From Roseateles sp. (lineage in GTDB: Bacteria; Pseudomonadota; Gammaproteobacteria; Burkholderiales; Burkholderiaceae_C): a stretch of DNA of 32,718 bases. Positions within the stretch are counted from its first letter, which is position 1, and every line of letters begins with the position of its first letter. Of the stretch, positions 7,248 to 14,639 are shown one piece after another. A program made the translations under genes and the position numbers. The notes under the pieces are model-generated. The model saw nothing but the letters and a program-made list of their open reading frames with translations, was not told where the DNA came from and searched no databases. The stretch is taken from NCBI GenBank assembly GCA_016790285.1, contig JAEUPJ010000019.1:1-32718 (forward strand). Direction: 5' to 3'.

Positions 7248-8302
7248 TGAAACGACGCCTCCTGCTGGCCGCTGCCGCGGCCACCCCACTGCTGAGTGCA
7301 GCCGACGCCCCGGTGCAGCGCCTGGCCCTGGCCTGGCGCCTGGCCGACGGGCGCGAGCAGGCCGGCCTGCTCGGCCTGGACTGGGGCGCCCGCCGGATCG
7401 ACATGCTGGCCGCCTGGACCCTGCCCAGCCGCGCCCATGGCCTGATCGCCGACGGCCGGGGCGGCTTCTATGCCGTCGCAGCGCGGGCGGGCGACTGGCT
7501 GCTGCATGTCGACGCCGCCGGCGCCGCCACCTGGGCTCGCCAGGACGGTGCCTGGCGCTTCAACGGCCATCTGCTGCTGCACCCGGCCGGCCTGTTCGCC
7601 ACCGAGACCGACCCGCGCGACGAGAGCTCCCACCTGGCCCTGCGCGAACCGCGCACGCTGGCACTGATCGCCCGCCTGCCGCTGGCTGGCCGCGACGCCC
7701 ATCAGCTGGTGGCGGAGCCCGACGGCCGCCTGCTGCTCGCCCTCGGCGGCCTGCGGCGCTGGCCGGATGGACGCAAGCGCGAAGGCGCCATTGCCTCGGC
7801 GCTGCTGAAGCTGGACCCGACTACCGGCGGTGAACTGGCACGCTGGCGCCTGGACGACCCGGACATCAGCCTGCGCCATCTCGCCTGGTCCCACGACGGC
7901 CAGCGCCTCGGCATCGCACTGCAGGCCGCGCACGCGGCCAAGGAACGCCGCGCGGCCGCGCCGCTGCTGGCCGTCTTCGAGGGCGACCAGCTGCAGCTGC
8001 CCGTGGCCGGCGGGCCGGGCCAGGGCTATGCCGGCGACATCTGTGCCGCGCCCGGCGGCGGCTTCGTGCTCAGCGCGCAGAAGGCCGGCCAGGGGCTGCT
8101 GTGGCAACCGGGCGTGCCGGCCGACCTGACCCGCATCGCCGAGCTCACCGATCCCTGCGCGCTGCACGACGGCTGGCATGGCGGTGAGCGCGCCGTGCTG
8201 CTGGTGGCCGGCCGCGGCGTCGCGCGCTGGCAGGCCAACGGCGCACAGATGCTGGCCTGGCCCCAACCCCTGGCACCCGACAACCACGCGGTGCTGGTTT
8301 GA
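7244..8302 (+). CDS. DUF1513 family protein, exported propeller-like
   Basis: A 352-residue protein with a basic N-terminus and hydrophobic run (MMKRRLLLAAAAATPLLSA) that reads as a signal sequence. KRR resembles but does not fully match a twin-arginine motif. The rest has repeating blade-like elements such as HGLIADGRGGFYAVAAR, HLAWSHDGQRLGIAL and GYAGDICAAPGGGFVLSA, which suggests a beta-propeller in the periplasm. DUF1513 proteins elsewhere often occur with iron or peroxidase-type export genes, and function is unknown. Here the ATG overlaps the ubiT stop, which ties it to the FNR-controlled quinone run. A second ATG at 7247 is an equally possible start. Confidence 0.75.
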   Translation: MMKRRLLLAAAAATPLLSAADAPVQRLALAWRLADGREQAGLLGLDWGARRIDMLAAWTLPSRAHGLIADGRGGFYAVAARAGDWLLHVDAAGAATWARQDGAWRFNGHLLLHPAGLFATETDPRDESSHLALREPRTLALIARLPLAGRDAHQLVAEPDGRLLLALGGLRRWPDGRKREGAIASALLKLDPTTGGELARWRLDDPDISLRHLAWSHDGQRLGIALQAAHAAKERRAAAPLLAVFEGDQLQLPVAGGPGQGYAGDICAAPGGGFVLSAQKAGQGLLWQPGVPADLTRIAELTDPCALHDGWHGGERAVLLVAGRGVARWQANGAQMLAWPQPLAPDNHAVLV

Positions 8303-8306
8303 AGAA

Positions 8307-8325
8307 GCGGCGCCACGAGCGCCGC
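8307..8325 (+). other. Intercistronic GC hairpin
   Basis: GCGGCGC, a 5-base loop and GCGCCGC form a perfect 7-bp stem between the DUF1513 gene and the AAGGAG of the next gene. There is no T-run, so it is not a convincing intrinsic terminator. It may pause transcription or stabilise mRNA ends. Confidence 0.45.
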
Positions 8326-8336
8326 AAGGAGTTCCC

Positions 8337-9992
8337 ATGCCTTCCCCTTCCACCCTGGCCCAGCGCCTCGTCGATGCGCTGCTGGCGCGCGGTGCGCGCG
8401 AGATCTTCGGCATCCCCGGTGACTTCGCGCTGCCGCTGTTCCGCGAGATCGAACGCGACGGCCGCCTGCCCATCCTGACCCTGGCCCACGAGCCCGGCGT
8501 CGGCTTCGCGGCCGACGCGACGGCGCGCGTGCGCGGCGGCCTCGGCGTGGCTGCCGTCACCTATGGCGCCGGTGCCCTCAACCTCGTCAACGCGGTGGCC
8601 GGTGCCTATGCCGAGCGCGTGCCCCTGGTGGTGCTGTCGGGCGCACCGGCGGCCCACGAGGCCGTCAGCGGCCTGCTGCTGCACCACCAGGTCAAGCAGC
8701 TCGACTCGCAGTGGCGGCTCTACGAGGAGATCACCGTCGACCGCGCGCGGCTGGACGACCTCGAGCGCGCGCCCCAGGCCATCGCCCGCGTCCTGGACAA
8801 CGCCCTGGCCCGCTCGCGGCCGGTCTACCTCGAGATCCCGCGCGACCTGCCGGGGCGGCCCTGCGCCGAGGTGCCGGCGCCCGCGCCGCGGCGCTGGGAT
8901 GCCGAGCGCGTGGCCGCCTGCGCCGACGAGCTGCTGGCGCGGCTGCGTGCGGCGCGCGACCCGCTGCTGGTCGTCGGCGTCGAGGTCAGGCGCTACGGCC
9001 TCGAGGCGCGTGTCGCCGAGCTGGCGCGGCGCCTGGGCCTGCCGGTGTTGACGAGCTTCATGGGCCGCGGCCTGCTGGCCGATGCCGACCTGCCGCTGGC
9101 GGGCACCTATCTCGGCCTGGCCGGCGACCCCGAGCTGAGCCGGCGCGTGGAGGCCTCGGACGCGCTGCTGCTGCTGGGCGTCATCGTGTCGGACACCAAC
9201 TTCGCCGTGTCGGCCCGGCGCATCGACTTCCGCCATGCCCTGGTGGCCTATGACGACGAGGTGCGTGTCGGCCACCACGTCTACCCGGAGCTGCCACTGG
9301 CGGCCCTGGTCGATGCGCTGCTCGAGCGCTGTCCGCTGCCGCGCAGCGCCGTCGCGGCGCCGCCCGCGCCGCCGAGCTATCCGCAAGGCCTGGTCGAGGA
9401 CGAGGCGCCGGTCGAGCCGGCCGACATCGCCCGCGCCATCAACGACGCCTTCGCCCGCCACGGCCCCATGCCCATCGCCTGCGACGTCGGCGACTGCCTG
9501 TTCACCGCCATGGCGGTGCTGCCCACGGCCCTGCTGGCGCCGGGCTACTACGCCACCATGGGCTATGGGGTGCCGGCCGGCCTCGGCCTGCAGCGCGCCA
9601 GCGGCCAGCGCCCCCTCATCCTCGTCGGCGACGGCGCCTTCCAGATGACCGGCTGGGAGATCGGCCACGCCGCCCGCCTGGGCCTCGACCCCATCGTCAT
9701 CGTCTTCAACAACGGCGGCTGGGAGATGCTGCGCAGCTTCATGCCCGAGGGCGGCTTCCACGACCTCGGCGCCTGGGACTTCGCCGCCATGGCCGCCGGC
9801 ATGGGCGGCGACGGCTACACGGTGCAGACGCGCGCCGAGCTGGGCGCCGCCTTGCGCCAGGCCCTGGCAACGCGCGGCTGCTTCCAGCTCATCGACGTCC
9901 GCCTCGCCCCCGGCGCACGCTCGCCAACGCTGCAGCGCTTTGTGCAGGCGGTGCGGCGCCTGTCCATGCCCGAGGCCGTCGTAGCTTCTTGA
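8337..9992 (+). CDS. Thiamine-diphosphate 2-keto acid decarboxylase (indolepyruvate/phenylpyruvate decarboxylase type)
   Basis: A 551-residue ThDP enzyme that decarboxylates an aromatic or branched 2-keto acid to the aldehyde. Visible features are the cofactor-activating Glu52 in LAHEPGVGF, the paired catalytic histidines 116-117 (LLLHHQVKQ) that mark the pyruvate/indolepyruvate decarboxylase branch, and the ThDP-Mg motif GDGAFQMTGWEIG through VFNNGGWEM at about 431-465. Domains run PYR, central TPP_enzyme_M, then PP. It has an AAGGAG 7 bases before ATG and follows the DUF1513 gene by 34 bases, so it can be the last gene of the ubiUVT run. Substrate cannot be fixed from sequence. Acetolactate synthase is less likely because of the HH pair. 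Confidence 0.85.
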   Translation: MPSPSTLAQRLVDALLARGAREIFGIPGDFALPLFREIERDGRLPILTLAHEPGVGFAADATARVRGGLGVAAVTYGAGALNLVNAVAGAYAERVPLVVLSGAPAAHEAVSGLLLHHQVKQLDSQWRLYEEITVDRARLDDLERAPQAIARVLDNALARSRPVYLEIPRDLPGRPCAEVPAPAPRRWDAERVAACADELLARLRAARDPLLVVGVEVRRYGLEARVAELARRLGLPVLTSFMGRGLLADADLPLAGTYLGLAGDPELSRRVEASDALLLLGVIVSDTNFAVSARRIDFRHALVAYDDEVRVGHHVYPELPLAALVDALLERCPLPRSAVAAPPAPPSYPQGLVEDEAPVEPADIARAINDAFARHGPMPIACDVGDCLFTAMAVLPTALLAPGYYATMGYGVPAGLGLQRASGQRPLILVGDGAFQMTGWEIGHAARLGLDPIVIVFNNGGWEMLRSFMPEGGFHDLGAWDFAAMAAGMGGDGYTVQTRAELGAALRQALATRGCFQLIDVRLAPGARSPTLQRFVQAVRRLSMPEAVVAS

Positions 9993-10002
9993 CCTGGTTC
10001 AA
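9989..10002 (+). promoter_or_regulatory. FNR/DNR-type box upstream of nrdD
   Basis: TTGACCTGGTTCAA matches TTGAT-N4-ATCAA in 8 of 10 fixed positions and is self-complementary at its ends. Its centre plus 41.5 bases falls near 10037, and TAGATG at 10030-10035 is a possible -10 element. It sits over the stop codon of the preceding gene. Confidence 0.7.
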
Positions 10003-10083
10003 GGACGTCGCCGAGCCTGCTGGTCACACTGCCCTTCACTAGATGTAGCGCCTCTCTGCGTTGCAAACACCATAGGTAGTGGA

Positions 10084-12093
10084 ATGAATCTCTATCCCCA
10101 GCAGGTGATGAAGCGCGACGGCCGCCTGCAGGCCTTCGACGCGGACAAGATCATGCAGGCCCTGGCCGCCGCCGGACGCGCCAGCGGCGAGTTCGGCGAC
10201 GACGAGGCGCGCCGGCTGACCGAGAACGGCGTGATGCCCGAGCTGATGGCGCACACCCTGCCGGGCATCGAGCTGATCCAGGACGCCGTCGAGTCCACGC
10301 TGTTCGGTGCCGGCTGGCGCCGCACGTTGCGCGCCTACATCGTCTACCGCGAGCAGCACCGCCGCCTGCGCGATGCCCGCCAGACGCTGGTCGATGTGCA
10401 GGCCACGATGAACGAATACCTGCAGCAGCGCGACTGGCGCATCCAGGCCAATGCCAACCAGGGGTGGAGCCTGGGCGGGCTCATCCTCAACGTCTCGGGC
10501 AAGGTCGTCGCCAACTACTGGCTGGACCATGTCTACCCGCCCGAGGTCGGCCGCGCCCACCGCGAGGCCGACCTCCACATCCACGACCTCGACATGCTCA
10601 GCGGCTACTGCGCCGGCTGGAGCCTGCGCACCCTGCTGCACGAGGGGCTGAACGGCGTGCCCGGCAAGGTCGAGGCCGGGCCGCCGAAGCATCTCTCGAG
10701 CGCCGTCGGGCAAATCGTCAACTTCCTCGGCACCCTGCAGAACGAATGGGCCGGCGCACAGGCCTTCTCCAGCTTCGACACCTATCTGGCGCCCTATGTG
10801 CGCAAGGACGCGCTTTCCTACGAGCAGGTGCGCCAGTGCCTGCAGGAGCTGATCTACAACCTCAACGTGCCCTCGCGCTGGGGCACGCAGACGCCCTTCA
10901 CCAACCTGACCTTTGACTGGACCTGCCCGGCCGACCTCGCCGAGCAGGTGCCCGTCATCGCCGGCGAGGAGCAGCCCTTCACCTATGGCGAGCTGCAAGC
11001 CGAGATGGACCTCATCAACCGCGCCTACATAGCCGTGATGACGGCCGGAGACGCCAAGGGCCGCGTCTTCACCTTTCCCATTCCGACCTACAACATCACG
11101 AAAGACTTCGACTGGGCCCACCCCAACACCGAAGCCCTGTTCGAGATGACGGCGCGCTACGGCCTGCCATATTTCCAGAACTTCCTGAACTCCGACCTCG
11201 AGCCGCAGATGGTGCGCTCCATGTGCTGCCGGCTGCAACTGGACCTGCGCGAGCTGCTCAAGCGCGGCAACGGCCTGTTCGGCTCGGCCGAGCAGACCGG
11301 CTCAGTCGGCGTCGTCACGGTGAACTGCGCGCGGCTGGGCTATCTGTTCGCGGGCGACGAGGCCGGCCTGCTGACCCGCCTGGACCGCCTGCTGGAGCTG
11401 GGCCGCGACAGCCTAGAGATCAAGCGCAAGCTGATCCAGCGCCTCATCGACCAGGGGCTGTTCCCCTACACGCGGCGCTATCTGCGCACCCTGCGCAACC
11501 ACTTCTCGACGCTGGGCGTGAACGGCATCAACGAGATGGTGCGCAATTTCACCCGCGGCCGGCACGACATCACGAGCGAGGAAGGCCATGCCCTGGCCCT
11601 GCGCCTGCTGGACCATGTGCGGGCGCGCATGGTGGAGTTCCAGGAGCAGACCGGCCATCTCTACAACCTCGAGGCCACGCCGGCCGAGGGCACGACCTAC
11701 CGCTTCGCCAAGGAGGACCGGCGCCGCTGGCCCGCCATCCTGCAAGCCGGCAGCGACGCGAATCCCTACTACACCAACAGCTCGCAGCTGCCCGTCGGCT
11801 TCACCGACGACCCCTTCGAGGCCCTGGAGCGCCAGGAGGAGCTGCAGCGCAAATACACCGGCGGCACGGTGCTGCACCTCTACATGAGCGAGCGCATCAG
11901 CTCGGCCATGGCCTGCCGCGAGCTGGTCAAGCGGGCGCTGTCCCACCACCGCCTGCCCTATGTGACCGTGACGCCGACCTTCTCGATCTGCCCGACCCAC
12001 GGCTATCTGAGCGGCCACCACGAGTTCTGCCCCCGATGCGACGCCGAGCGACTGGCCGCCAAGCGTCGTCAATCCGAAACCGAACCCGCCTGA
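10084..12093 (+). CDS. nrdD: Anaerobic (class III) ribonucleoside-triphosphate reductase, large part lacking the glycyl-radical tail
   Basis: Reduces ribonucleoside triphosphates to deoxy forms without oxygen. The 669 residues begin with an ATP-cone (VMKRDGRLQAFDADKIMQAL) that senses ATP/dATP, followed by the ten-stranded barrel with MCCRLQLDLRELLKRGNGLFG (in part) and the finger-loop region around GVVTVNCARLGYLF. The C-terminal zinc site is present as CPTHGYLSGHHEFCPRC (Cys636, His639, Cys649, Cys652). The usual RVxGY glycyl-radical motif after the zinc site is missing, because a TGA ends the frame. It reappears in the same frame in the next small gene. The start follows the FNR box by about 80 bases. 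Confidence 0.93.
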   Translation: MNLYPQQVMKRDGRLQAFDADKIMQALAAAGRASGEFGDDEARRLTENGVMPELMAHTLPGIELIQDAVESTLFGAGWRRTLRAYIVYREQHRRLRDARQTLVDVQATMNEYLQQRDWRIQANANQGWSLGGLILNVSGKVVANYWLDHVYPPEVGRAHREADLHIHDLDMLSGYCAGWSLRTLLHEGLNGVPGKVEAGPPKHLSSAVGQIVNFLGTLQNEWAGAQAFSSFDTYLAPYVRKDALSYEQVRQCLQELIYNLNVPSRWGTQTPFTNLTFDWTCPADLAEQVPVIAGEEQPFTYGELQAEMDLINRAYIAVMTAGDAKGRVFTFPIPTYNITKDFDWAHPNTEALFEMTARYGLPYFQNFLNSDLEPQMVRSMCCRLQLDLRELLKRGNGLFGSAEQTGSVGVVTVNCARLGYLFAGDEAGLLTRLDRLLELGRDSLEIKRKLIQRLIDQGLFPYTRRYLRTLRNHFSTLGVNGINEMVRNFTRGRHDITSEEGHALALRLLDHVRARMVEFQEQTGHLYNLEATPAEGTTYRFAKEDRRRWPAILQAGSDANPYYTNSSQLPVGFTDDPFEALERQEELQRKYTGGTVLHLYMSERISSAMACRELVKRALSHHRLPYVTVTPTFSICPTHGYLSGHHEFCPRCDAERLAAKRRQSETEPA

Positions 12094-12102
12094 GGAGATC
12101 CC

Positions 12103-12285
12103 ATGAACGCTGTCATCGAACGCCAGGACGAGGCCATCACGCTGCGCGAAGAGGAACGCCAGCGCTGCGAGGTCTGGACCCGCGTGATGGGCTATCACCG
12201 CCCCGTCGCCTCCTTCAACATCGGCAAGCAGGGCGAGTTCGCCGAGCGTGTTCACTTCGAGGAAGGCCGAGTGCAGTCGCGATGA
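12103..12285 (+). CDS. Stand-alone glycyl-radical peptide of class III ribonucleotide reductase
   Basis: A 60-residue peptide containing RVMGYHRPVASFNIGKQGEF, which corresponds to the RVxGY glycyl-radical motif and following tail of NrdD; Gly30 is the predicted radical site. It begins 9 bases after the nrdD TGA, in the same reading frame, with its own GAGGAG 5 bases before the ATG. It is therefore either a deliberately separate subunit or a readthrough extension of NrdD. Its end overlaps nrdG (ATGA), whose product would install the radical. The closest functional parallel is the detached glycyl-radical cofactor GrcA/YfiD of pyruvate formate-lyase. Motif recognition is strong; the mode of assembly is inference. 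Confidence 0.88.
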   Translation: MNAVIERQDEAITLREEERQRCEVWTRVMGYHRPVASFNIGKQGEFAERVHFEEGRVQSR

Positions 12286-12971
12286 GCCAACTGGCCGTCG
12301 CCGGCCTGCAGCCCTTCAGCAGCGTCGACTTCCCCGGCCGCCTGGCGGCCGTGGTCTTTCTGCAGGGCTGCCCCTGGCGCTGCGGCTATTGCCACAACCC
12401 CGGCCTGCAGCCGCGGGGCAGGGGGGAAGGCCCGCGCTGGCCTGAGCTGCGCGACTGGCTGGCGCGCCGCCTGGGCCGGCTCGATGGCGTCGTCTTCAGC
12501 GGCGGCGAACCGACGCTGGACCCGGCCCTGCCGGCCGTTCTCGACGAGTTGCGAGCCATGGGCTATGCCCTCGGCCTGCACACGGCCGGCCTGGCGCCGC
12601 GCTGCCTGGGCGGTCTGCTGCCGCGCCTGGACTGGGTGGGGCTGGACATCAAGGCCGCGCTCGGCGACGCGAGCCTGCACGACCGCATCACCGGCCGCCG
12701 CGCCAGCACGCGCGCGGTGCGCGACTCCCTGGCCCTGCTGCGGGCCAGCGGCGTGGATTTCGAATGCCGCAGCACCGTGCATCCGGCTTGGTTCAGCGAC
12801 GCCGACCTGCTGCGCCTGGTGCGCGAGCTGGCTGGTGTGCCACGCCATGTGCTGCAGCTCGCGCGCCTGCCCGATGCATCGGGCAGTTTGCGCGCGCCGG
12901 TGGCCTGGCCCTCGCCCGCCTTGCTGGCTGAGGCCCGGGCCATCCGGCCCGGCCTGCTGCTGCGGACCTAA
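12282..12971 (+). CDS. nrdG: Anaerobic ribonucleotide reductase activating protein (radical SAM)
   Basis: Radical S-adenosylmethionine enzyme of 229 residues that generates the glycyl radical on the reductase. The CxxxCxxC cluster motif is CPWRCGYC (Cys30, 34, 37), followed by HNPGLQ, the SAM-binding VFSGGEPTLDP and DWVGLDIKA. The start overlaps the stop of the small glycyl-radical peptide gene, consistent with coupled synthesis of activator and target. The stop overlaps, convergently by 4 bases, the stop of the reverse-strand gene next to it. Confidence 0.94.
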   Translation: MSQLAVAGLQPFSSVDFPGRLAAVVFLQGCPWRCGYCHNPGLQPRGRGEGPRWPELRDWLARRLGRLDGVVFSGGEPTLDPALPAVLDELRAMGYALGLHTAGLAPRCLGGLLPRLDWVGLDIKAALGDASLHDRITGRRASTRAVRDSLALLRASGVDFECRSTVHPAWFSDADLLRLVRELAGVPRHVLQLARLPDASGSLRAPVAWPSPALLAEARAIRPGLLLRT

Positions 12972-13360
12972 CCGATCAGCACGGCCTCGCCGGCCGGGTT
13001 GAAGGGCAGCAGGCCGCCGAACTCGCCGCTCTCCACGCGCTTGACCAGCAGCTCCAGCATGCGCTTGACCTCGCTGGCCGTCGTGCGCCCGGCCAGGGCG
13101 GCGGTGAACATCAGCTGCCAGGTGGGGCCGGCCTGACGCGCCTCGGCGGCCAGGGCCTCGAAGTTGGCCAGGTCGGCCGGGTCCTTGTCCACGCACATCA
13201 GCGGGCGCAGCACGCCGCCCTTGCCGGCGGCATGAGCGGCGCGCTGCTCGGGCGTCGCGTCGGCGTCGCATTCGGCGGTGGTGAAGACCATCAGCAGATG
13301 CTGGGGTTCGCGTTGCCTGCGGGCCATGGCCAGCAGGTCGTCAAAGTGTTCGATGTTCAT
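12968..13360 (-). CDS. Small conserved protein of the family commonly labelled 'ribonucleotide reductase subunit alpha'
   Basis: A 130-residue cytoplasmic protein beginning MNIEHFDDLLAMARRQREPQ and containing LLMVFTTAECDADATPEQ, LRPLMCVDKDPADLANFEAL (in part) and GEFGGLLPFNPAGE. I recognise this pattern from Burkholderiales proteins given the 'ribonucleotide reductase subunit alpha' name. It has none of the RNR catalytic cysteines or barrel motifs, so the label is almost certainly transferred in error. Function is unknown. It lies between nrdG and moaA on the opposite strand and converges on nrdG with a 4-base overlap. The ATG at 13358-13360 is chosen because the longer upstream frame runs into a low-complexity intergenic region. 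Confidence 0.75.
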   Translation of the reverse strand: MNIEHFDDLLAMARRQREPQHLLMVFTTAECDADATPEQRAAHAAGKGGVLRPLMCVDKDPADLANFEALAAEARQAGPTWQLMFTAALAGRTTASEVKRMLELLVKRVESGEFGGLLPFNPAGEAVLIG

Positions 13361-13504
13361 CGAGGTCCAGTCTGAGCCGCCGCGAGGCGGCGCGGCGCCT
13401 CCGACGGAGGAGGGCGGGGTCGTCCGAAAGGAGGAGGCCGCGCCGGTCGCTGTCCTGCCACGGCCGGATGGGCCGCAGCGACGCGGCGCCCAAGAATCGG
13501 TCAC
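13361..13504. promoter_or_regulatory. Divergent intergenic region with GC hairpins
   Basis: This 144-bp gap separates a reverse-strand gene and moaA, so it must hold both promoters. It contains GCCGCC-GCGA-GGCGGC (about 13376-13391) and CCTCC-GAC-GGAGG (about 13397-13409). No FNR-type box was found in it. Confidence 0.4.
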
Positions 13505-14560
13505 ATGGACCACATGCCATGGACGAGCGCCGACGGCGCGGTGCGCGACCTTCGCAAGCGCCCCTGGCGCGACCTGCGCATCTCGCTGACCGACCGCTGC
13601 AATTTCCGCTGCGGCTATTGCATGCCGCGCAGCAAGTTCGGCCCGGGCCACCGCTTCCTGCCGCAGGCGCGGCTGCTGAACTTCGAGGAGATCGCCCAGG
13701 TGGCGCGCCAGGCCCTGGCCCTGGGCGTGCGCACCCTGCGCCTGACCGGCGGCGAGCCGTTGCTGCGTCGCGATCTGCCGCGCCTCATAGGCCAGCTCTC
13801 GGCCCTGCGCACGCTGGACGGCACGGCGCCCGACCTGGCACTGACGACCAACGGCAGCCTGCTGGCCGCCCAGGCCCAGGCCCTGCGCGACGCCGGCCTG
13901 AACCGCCTGACCGTCAGCCTCGACGCGCTGGACGACGCCGTCTTCCGGCGCATGAACGAGGTCGGCTTTCCGGTCGCCGAGGTGCTGCGCGGGCTGGAGT
14001 CAGCCCGGAGCGCCGGCTTTACGTCCATCAAGGTCAATATGGTGGTGCGCCGTGGCGTCAACGACCGCGAGGCCCTGCCGCTGGCCGAACATTTCCGCAA
14101 CAGCGGCATGGTGCTGCGCTTCATCGAATTCATGGACGCCGGCCGCCACAACGGCTGGAAGCTCGACGAGGTGCTGCCCAGCGCCGAGCTGCGCGAGCGC
14201 ATCGCCGCGCGCTGGCCGCTGCAGCCGCTGCGGCCCACCCGCGGCGGCGAGACGGCCGAGCGCTGGCGCTATGCCGACGGTGCCGGCGAGATCGGCTTCA
14301 TCAGCAGCGTCAGCCAGGCCTTCTGCGGCGACTGCACGCGCGCCCGGCTGACGGCCGAGGGCCGGCTCTACACCTGTCTGTTCGCGTCCGAGGGCCACGA
14401 TCTGCGGCCGCTGCTGCGCAACCCCCACGCCGGCGAGGCGCAGCTGCGCGAACGCCTGGCCGCCATCTGGGCCCGGCGCAGCGACGCCTATTCCGAACAG
14501 CGCGAGCGGCTCAGCGTCATCCGCATCGTCCGCCCCGACATGCATGTGCTCGGCGGCTGA
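13505..14560 (+). CDS. moaA: GTP 3',8-cyclase MoaA (molybdenum cofactor biosynthesis)
   Basis: Radical SAM enzyme that, with MoaC, converts GTP to cyclic pyranopterin monophosphate, the first step to the Moco needed by nitrate reductase. The 351 residues show the N-terminal cluster CNFRCGYC (Cys32, 36, 39), LTGGEPLLRRDL for SAM binding, and a second 4Fe-4S site in FCGDCTRARLTAEGRLYTCLF (in part; Cys274, 277, 291). The C-terminal GG tail, needed for GTP cyclisation in characterised MoaA, is intact. Location in an anaerobic respiration block explains a dedicated copy. Confidence 0.95.
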   Translation: MDHMPWTSADGAVRDLRKRPWRDLRISLTDRCNFRCGYCMPRSKFGPGHRFLPQARLLNFEEIAQVARQALALGVRTLRLTGGEPLLRRDLPRLIGQLSALRTLDGTAPDLALTTNGSLLAAQAQALRDAGLNRLTVSLDALDDAVFRRMNEVGFPVAEVLRGLESARSAGFTSIKVNMVVRRGVNDREALPLAEHFRNSGMVLRFIEFMDAGRHNGWKLDEVLPSAELRERIAARWPLQPLRPTRGGETAERWRYADGAGEIGFISSVSQAFCGDCTRARLTAEGRLYTCLFASEGHDLRPLLRNPHAGEAQLRERLAAIWARRSDAYSEQRERLSVIRIVRPDMHVLGG

Positions 14561-14571
14561 ATCACCCCAGC

Positions 14572-14585
14572 TTGAACTGCATCAC
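14572..14585 (+). promoter_or_regulatory. FNR/DNR-type box upstream of the nitronate monooxygenase-like gene
   Basis: TTGAACTGCATCAC matches TTGAT-N4-ATCAA in 8 of 10 fixed positions and lies 55 bases before the ATG at 14640. A good -10 hexamer at the expected place (about 14607-14613) is not obvious. Confidence 0.55.
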
Positions 14586-14639
14586 AGCGGCGTTTCAATC
14601 TTGACGCCAGCATCGACTTTTCCCTCAACCGCCCCAGCC

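Noticed and set aside
8145-9761. Long reverse-strand open frame (538 codons) opposite the thiamine-diphosphate decarboxylase
   Set aside because: High GC content leaves antisense frames open. Its residues are a His/Gln/Gly/Ala/Arg-rich shadow with no domain, while the forward strand has complete ThDP motifs.
10039-11238. Reverse-strand open frame (399 codons) inside nrdD
   Set aside because: Opposes the conserved ATP-cone and barrel of NrdD. Composition is typical of a GC-rich antisense shadow.
12091-12102. Selenocysteine decoding of the nrdD TGA
   Set aside because: The stop is followed by a good Shine-Dalgarno and ATG for the next ORF, and the position, past the zinc site in a poorly conserved linker, is not one where a Sec is expected. 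No SECIS-like hairpin was evident.
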